A DNA stretch of 64,000 bases from CAILZL01 sp049840395. Its GTDB lineage: Bacteria; Pseudomonadota; Gammaproteobacteria; Steroidobacterales; Steroidobacteraceae. The DNA lies in NCBI GenBank assembly GCA_049840395.1, contig JASGLD010000004.1:124001-188000 (forward strand), written 5' to 3'. Every line of letters starts with the position of its first letter. The first letter of the stretch is position 1. A program made the translations under genes and the position numbers. A model generated the notes under the pieces. That model worked only from the letters and a program-made list of their open reading frames with translations, did not search any database and had not been told where the DNA came from. Below, piece by piece: positions 60,153 to 64,000 of the stretch.

Positions 60153-60875
60153 ATGATGAAACATAAATGGCTGACTGCTGCAGCGTTGTCAATTGCATTG
60201 ATCAATGCGACATCGGCGGCGGATGCTGCTTTGGAAAAGCTGAAGCAATCGCTGAGTGAGAAATTTCCCGCTTTGAAAATACAGGCGGTTAATCCGTCGA
60301 TCCTGCCCGGATTGTACGAAGTGGTCACTGCCGACGAGATTATCTATACGGACAAGAGCGGCGATCATGTGGTGCTTGGACAGATCATGGATGCGCATAC
60401 GCGTGACAATCTTACCCAGCAGCGTTGGGCCGAGTTGAATAAGATCGATTTTCAGACGCTACCCTTCGACAAGGCAATCAAGATCGTCAAAGGCGATGGC
60501 AGCCGCAGGCTGGCGGTATTCGCTGATCCTTTATGTCCCTATTGCAAACTCTTCGAGAAGAATTTGCAGGACGTTACCGATATCACGCTGTACTTGTTTC
60601 TCTACCCACTGGAAAGCATTCATCCCGGTGCGACCGAAGTTGCTCAAAGTATCTGGTGCAGCGCAGACCGCGCCGCTGCCTGGGAAGGCTGGATGATCAA
60701 GCAGGTGGATCCGACGGCAGAGACCTGTGAAGGTGCAACCTTGCTTGAAGTGACTGACTTGGGCGTGAAACTGAAAATAAATTCGACCCCGACATTGATT
60801 TTTACTGACGGTACGCGACAGCCAGGCGCTTTGTCTGCCGAAAAACTCGAACAGCGTTTAGGCGTGGCACACTAG
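60153..60875 (+). CDS. dsbC: DsbC-type disulfide isomerase
   Basis: About 240 residues from ATG 60153; the frame is open further upstream into fcl, but the signal peptide (KHKWLTAAALSIALINATSAAD) begins here. An N-terminal dimerisation domain is followed by a thioredoxin fold with the CPYC active site (FADPLCPYCKLFEKN) and the cis-Pro in INSTPTLIFTDGT. A second Cys pair (C in SIWCSADRAAAW and ETCEG) is as in DsbC. It corrects disulfides in the periplasm. A strong terminator follows. Confidence 0.92.
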   Translation: MMKHKWLTAAALSIALINATSAADAALEKLKQSLSEKFPALKIQAVNPSILPGLYEVVTADEIIYTDKSGDHVVLGQIMDAHTRDNLTQQRWAELNKIDFQTLPFDKAIKIVKGDGSRRLAVFADPLCPYCKLFEKNLQDVTDITLYLFLYPLESIHPGATEVAQSIWCSADRAAAWEGWMIKQVDPTAETCEGATLLEVTDLGVKLKINSTPTLIFTDGTRQPGALSAEKLEQRLGVAH

Positions 60876-61388
60876 TTCAGTCACTAAAAAAAATTCCAAT
60901 CAAGCGCGTCAGATAAGCATCTGACGCGCTTTTTTATTGCGTCGTCTTAAACGTCAGATTGTGACGATGAAATGACAAAACTGATTGCGGTTTCGATGGG
61001 TGTCATACACGCAGCCGTTTGCGATGACTTTTTCTTCATGGCCGCGTCACATACAAAACCTAGAGTCGCGCCCCATTGGAATTTAACAGTCAAGCGACCT
61101 GCGTCATACACCAGCGATATTCAATGTGAACGGCGTCGCAAAACCTTAAACCTTCATTAAACAGCAAGACACATGCGGTCCTTAACGTACCGCACGAGTC
61201 AGGTGATCGAACGATCCGCCTCATGGAGGCGAGGGAGCGCTAAGGATGCGCAATCTGATGTGTAAGGGAAGGGCACGGCTGCATGCGGGATGCGTGGCAG
61301 CGATGAGGACAGGAAGTTGGTATCGAAAAAAGCTTTCAGGCGGATCGCAAGATCCATGGTTTGAATTTAATAGCTAGAGGACTCCCTC
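60876..61388. other. 513-base intergenic region with a terminator
   Basis: Holds the dsbC terminator (60903-60936). The rest, up to the VPLPA-CTERM gene, shows only short hairpins such as GCCTC-ATG-GAGGC near 61221 and no riboswitch I recognise. A long 5' leader is possible. The 62-codon frame at 60972 is not protein-like. Confidence 0.5.
60903..60936 (+). terminator. Intrinsic terminator after dsbC
   Basis: Perfect 12-bp stem AGCGCGTCAGAT / ATCTGACGCGCT with a four-base loop followed by a T-run. Confidence 0.9.
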
Positions 61389-62216
61389 ATGAAGATTTCT
61401 TTGTTCAAGCAGGCGCTGGCTGTTGGCGCACTGGCTGTGGCTTCCACCTCGGCGTTCGCCGATGTGACGTTGCCCAGCTCGGGTAATGGCGAATTGGTGC
61501 TGTATGTATGGAACACGACCCAAAATACATCCTATGCACGCGGTTTGCAGATCAACATCGACAGCATCCTGACGCAAAGCGCGATCACCAGTGCCTACAC
61601 CGGCGTAACCACGGGTGAAGGCGCACAAGCTCAGTACACTGTTAACTTCTCGCTGTCGACTTTGACTGCTGATTCAAATCTGTCGGCCTTCCTGGCCGCT
61701 GCAGCTTCGGCTGGCGACAACGTGACCTGGTCGATTCAAGGTGGCGATCAAAGCAATAGCGCTTCTCTGGGTGCGGCTCGCTATGTGACCACCACCGCAA
61801 ATAACTTCGATAACGGTACTAATGTCTCTAACAACAACCTCAAGAACAGCTTCTGGGGTTCGTTGAATATCCTGCAATCGTCGGACAATGACACTCAGAT
61901 CGCCGGCAGCACCTTGGGCGATGGCAGCAGCACCGCGGCTTCCGGTTATGGCTCCACCAATGCGCATAACTGGTACGGCAATGGTCCTGAGGCCCAGAAT
62001 GCTTTAGGTTCGACCTCCAATTTCTATCTGTACACCATGTCTTCCACCGGTGGCGGTAGTTATGCGCTGGTGCTCACACTGAATGATGTGACTCTGAGCA
62101 GCAACGGCACGCTGTCTTCCGTGTCTGCCGCTCCCATTCCGGTTCCTGCCGCTGTCTGGTTGTTGCTCTCGGGCCTCGGTGGTCTGGGCGCCATCGGCCG
62201 TCGCAAGCAGGCTTAA
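61389..62216 (+). CDS. VPLPA-CTERM (PEP-CTERM-type) secreted protein
   Basis: A 275-residue exported protein: signal peptide ending TSAFAD, a Ser/Thr/Asn/Gly-rich body with NGELVLYVWNTTQNTSYARG, and a C-terminal sorting signal PVPAAVWLLLSGLGGLGAIGRRKQA: VPxP-like motif, hydrophobic helix and basic tail. Such proteins are handled by an exosortase and placed in the envelope or exopolysaccharide. The exosortase gene is not in the window. GAGGA precedes the ATG. It lies 99 bases before the PstS-like gene. Confidence 0.85.
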   Translation: MKISLFKQALAVGALAVASTSAFADVTLPSSGNGELVLYVWNTTQNTSYARGLQINIDSILTQSAITSAYTGVTTGEGAQAQYTVNFSLSTLTADSNLSAFLAAAASAGDNVTWSIQGGDQSNSASLGAARYVTTTANNFDNGTNVSNNNLKNSFWGSLNILQSSDNDTQIAGSTLGDGSSTAASGYGSTNAHNWYGNGPEAQNALGSTSNFYLYTMSSTGGGSYALVLTLNDVTLSSNGTLSSVSAAPIPVPAAVWLLLSGLGGLGAIGRRKQA

Positions 62217-62315
62217 TTCCTAATCGAATACGAACAGCAAAGTTCGGGTTTCATGCGCAGCACTGGATGCTGTGCATGAAACCAAACGACTTAAAACATC
62301 ATTTGAGGAATCACA

Positions 62316-63596
62316 ATGCGTAATGTATCCAAGATCGCGATGAGCGTCGCTGCTGCCCTGGTTGGCAGCTCGGCCATGGCGTTGACTCCCGGCACCGTTC
62401 ACAACGTCAACCTGGTTGTGGCCGGTTCTTCTGCTTTCAAGAGCACCTTCAAATCCGAACTGTCTTCGATCTGCAGTGACACGCTGGATCAGTACACTGC
62501 CTCTGTGTCGTCGGGCACCGCTCCTGACATGGTCGCTTACAGCTGCACACTGGCCAGCACCAGCGCCGTGCCTGCCGCTCTGCAAGGCAAGACTGCTCTG
62601 GTTTACTACCGCTCGGAAGGCGGTTCGGTATATGGCGTGGGTCCGCTCGCCAAGAGCACGCAGATCCTGCGTCTGAATGCCGACAATACCTGCACCGGTT
62701 CCAGCCCTTCTTACAGCTGCCTGGTCTCCGGCTTCAGTCTCGCTGCAGATACCGGTTCGGGCCACTTGGCCAAAGACACCGTGCTGCTCGGTATCTCCGA
62801 TGAAGAACCTGCCATGTTCACCGGTGAAAACTGGCCTTCTTCTTCTTCCGATTCGATTTTCGGCGCTGCACCAACCACTGCACAATTGAATCTCATCACC
62901 AGCAAGCAGTCGGCTGTGGGCCAGGCCTTTGCTGTGTACGTCAACAGCAGCGTGAGCGCTTCCGCTTTGAGCCTGTCCAAACAATCGCTGGCCTCGATTT
63001 TCAGCGGTTTGTACACCAGCTGGGATCAAGTGCCGGTATACGCTGGCGGTTCGGCCGTGGGTACTGGTGACATCGTAGTCTGCAAGCGCGAAACGGGTTC
63101 GGGCACGCAGATTGCGGCTGCCATGTATTTCAATGGCGCCAACTGCTCGCCTGCCGCAAATAGCTTTGTTGACTCTACTGTTGCTGCCAACAACTCGACC
63201 AGCACTGAGTTGAGCTGCATCGCTGCTTCTGGCGTCAAGGCCATTGGTTACGCTTCTATCCAATCTTCAGTACCGAGCGGTACCAGCATCGTGAACATCG
63301 ATGGTGTTGCTCCCAGCCGCAATGCTGCTGCCCTGGGCAACTATGGCTTCGCCTACGAAGTCAGCTTCAACAGCGGTGCAGCTCTGGCTGCCACCACGCT
63401 GGAGAAGTCGCTGGCCAATACCATGATCAGCCGTCTGCGCGCCCAGGCTACTGTGCCAAGCAGCAGCGCCAGCGTGTTCGCATTGCCGGTAGGCAGCAAT
63501 GTCGCTTCGTTTGCCAATGCTGCAGATACCTCGCACCCGGTATCGCTGGGCACTCGCAGCGGCAACAGCTGTTCAGTTCCAGTGGGCTTCAACTAA
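62316..63596 (+). CDS. Secreted PstS-like substrate-binding-fold protein
   Basis: A 426-residue exported protein (signal peptide ending SSAMALTP). The PBP-II-like pattern includes NLVVAGSSAFKSTF at the mature start, LYTSWDQVPVYAG, VVCKRETGSGTQIAAAMYFNGANC and a long Ser/Ala-rich second half. It resembles phosphate-binding-protein relatives found without ABC genes in other gammaproteobacteria. The ligand is unknown. GAGGAA upstream. The gene ends at a strong terminator before the ShlB-like gene. Confidence 0.75.
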   Translation: MRNVSKIAMSVAAALVGSSAMALTPGTVHNVNLVVAGSSAFKSTFKSELSSICSDTLDQYTASVSSGTAPDMVAYSCTLASTSAVPAALQGKTALVYYRSEGGSVYGVGPLAKSTQILRLNADNTCTGSSPSYSCLVSGFSLAADTGSGHLAKDTVLLGISDEEPAMFTGENWPSSSSDSIFGAAPTTAQLNLITSKQSAVGQAFAVYVNSSVSASALSLSKQSLASIFSGLYTSWDQVPVYAGGSAVGTGDIVVCKRETGSGTQIAAAMYFNGANCSPAANSFVDSTVAANNSTSTELSCIAASGVKAIGYASIQSSVPSGTSIVNIDGVAPSRNAAALGNYGFAYEVSFNSGAALAATTLEKSLANTMISRLRAQATVPSSSASVFALPVGSNVASFANAADTSHPVSLGTRSGNSCSVPVGFN

Positions 63597-63652
63597 GTCA
63601 CATTAGTTACATACAAGACGTAAACAATAGCGTCAGTGTGTTGAGCGATAAC

Positions 63653-63683
63653 GAGGCTGGGCATCACGCCCAGCCTCTTTTTT
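63653..63683 (+). terminator. Intrinsic terminator after the PstS-like gene
   Basis: A 10-bp stem GAGGCTGGGC / GCCCAGCCTC, five-base loop, then six T residues. Confidence 0.9.
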
Positions 63684-63712
63684 AATTGGCGTGATTGACA
63701 GGGCATACCTGG

Positions 63713-64000
63713 ATGAGCTGCAAGCGGCGTGAATCGGCATGGGCTGGCGTGGTGATTTCACTGGCGGCCACTTGGACAAACATAGCCTTGGCTCAGGAAG
63801 CGGGCACACAGGTTGCTGCTTCGGCTGATCAGAACGCATCCACCGATCAGGCTTTCGATGTGTTCGAGTTGCGGGTATTGGGCAACACGGTTTTGCCGGG
63901 ACGTGATATCGAACAAACGGTGTATCCATTTCTGGGTAGAAACAAGACTCTGAAGGACATGGAAGCTGCGCGCGTGGCGTTGGAAACGTTTTATCACCAG
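63713..64000 (+). CDS. ShlB/FhaC/HecB-type secretion outer-membrane protein, 3' end cut by window
   Basis: Opens at ATG 63713 and stays open to the window end (96 codons). A signal peptide (VVISLAATWTNIALAQ) is followed by FELRVLGNTVLPGRDIEQTVYPFLGRNKTLKDMEAARVALETFYHQ, a POTRA_2-type domain of two-partner-secretion outer-membrane transporters. These export large adhesins or hemolysins. It is the third of a run of envelope genes after the VPLPA-CTERM and PstS-like genes. Its barrel lies outside the window. Confidence 0.75.
   Translation, partial: MSCKRRESAWAGVVISLAATWTNIALAQEAGTQVAASADQNASTDQAFDVFELRVLGNTVLPGRDIEQTVYPFLGRNKTLKDMEAARVALETFYHQ

Noticed and set aside
60972..61160. 62-codon frame in the dsbC downstream gap
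   Set aside because: No ribosome-binding site and no protein-like pattern.
62220..63263. 347-codon frame antisense to the PstS-like gene
   Set aside because: Shadow frame, rich in Arg and His as expected for antisense of a Ser/Ala-rich gene.
1..64000. CRISPR array or rRNA genes
   Set aside because: No regularly spaced direct repeats and no rRNA-like sequence were seen.

Overview
The window looks like a chromosomal segment of a gammaproteobacterium of moderately high G+C, possibly near Steroidobacterales/Nevskiales/Xanthomonadales. The basis is hda, the rnf-nth operon, purM-purN next to DUF2066/DUF3108 genes, apbC-dcd, tilS, DUF1841, pilT/pilU and DUF6152-type secreted proteins. This placement is inference; no 16S gene or database match was available.

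Layout. 1-4418 (minus strand): periplasmic redox genes (msrB, cut by the window edge, and a DipZ-like CcdA-thioredoxin fusion), a nitrate-reductase-associated protein and a secreted flavoprotein. 4576-10445: a glutamine amidotransferase, then a molybdenum-flavoured block. That block is a short ModE-type regulator coupled to a class III (MolA/BtuF-like) binding protein, divergent from a TonB-dependent receptor plus modA, with a near-canonical ModE operator between them. 10684-18777: accA, a DUF6491 protein, a NERD-helicase, a PAS histidine kinase with a single-domain response regulator, and tilS. 18818-27714: a YtrA-type GntR repressor divergent from a MacA/LolD/FtsX-type ABC exporter with two very large permeases, then two secreted proteins. 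27736-38446: a hybrid sensor kinase, a DUF1841 gene, nth, an rnf operon without rnfB, and metG. 38555-44723: pilU, pilT, a RAYT transposase surrounded by its REP hairpins, and a HEAT-repeat Ser/Thr kinase, all on the minus strand. 45000-51713: housekeeping genes (apbC, dcd, purN, purM, a CDP-alcohol phosphatidyltransferase, hda).

51748-59105 is an AT-richer accessory stretch. It holds an sspA-like gene, an AraC regulator, two orphan FecR N-terminal-domain proteins either side of a tRNA-Pro-like gene whose anticodon loop has only four bases, an XRE regulator pseudogene with one amber codon, two related small helical proteins, and a complete IS21-family element that seems to have split a small gene. 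From 59173 come fcl, dsbC, a VPLPA-CTERM secreted protein, a PstS-like secreted protein, and the start of a ShlB/FhaC-type outer-membrane secretion gene cut by the window end.

The strongest candidate for an under-described system is the ModE-operator-linked TonB receptor/binding-protein block at 5769-10445, which suggests active outer-membrane uptake of molybdate or a molybdenum chelate. Other points of note are the Rnf operon lacking RnfB and one membrane-cluster cysteine, a REP hairpin that encodes part of a signal peptide, and the anticodon-loop-deleted tRNA. Repeats, hairpins, operators and pseudogenes were found by eye only.
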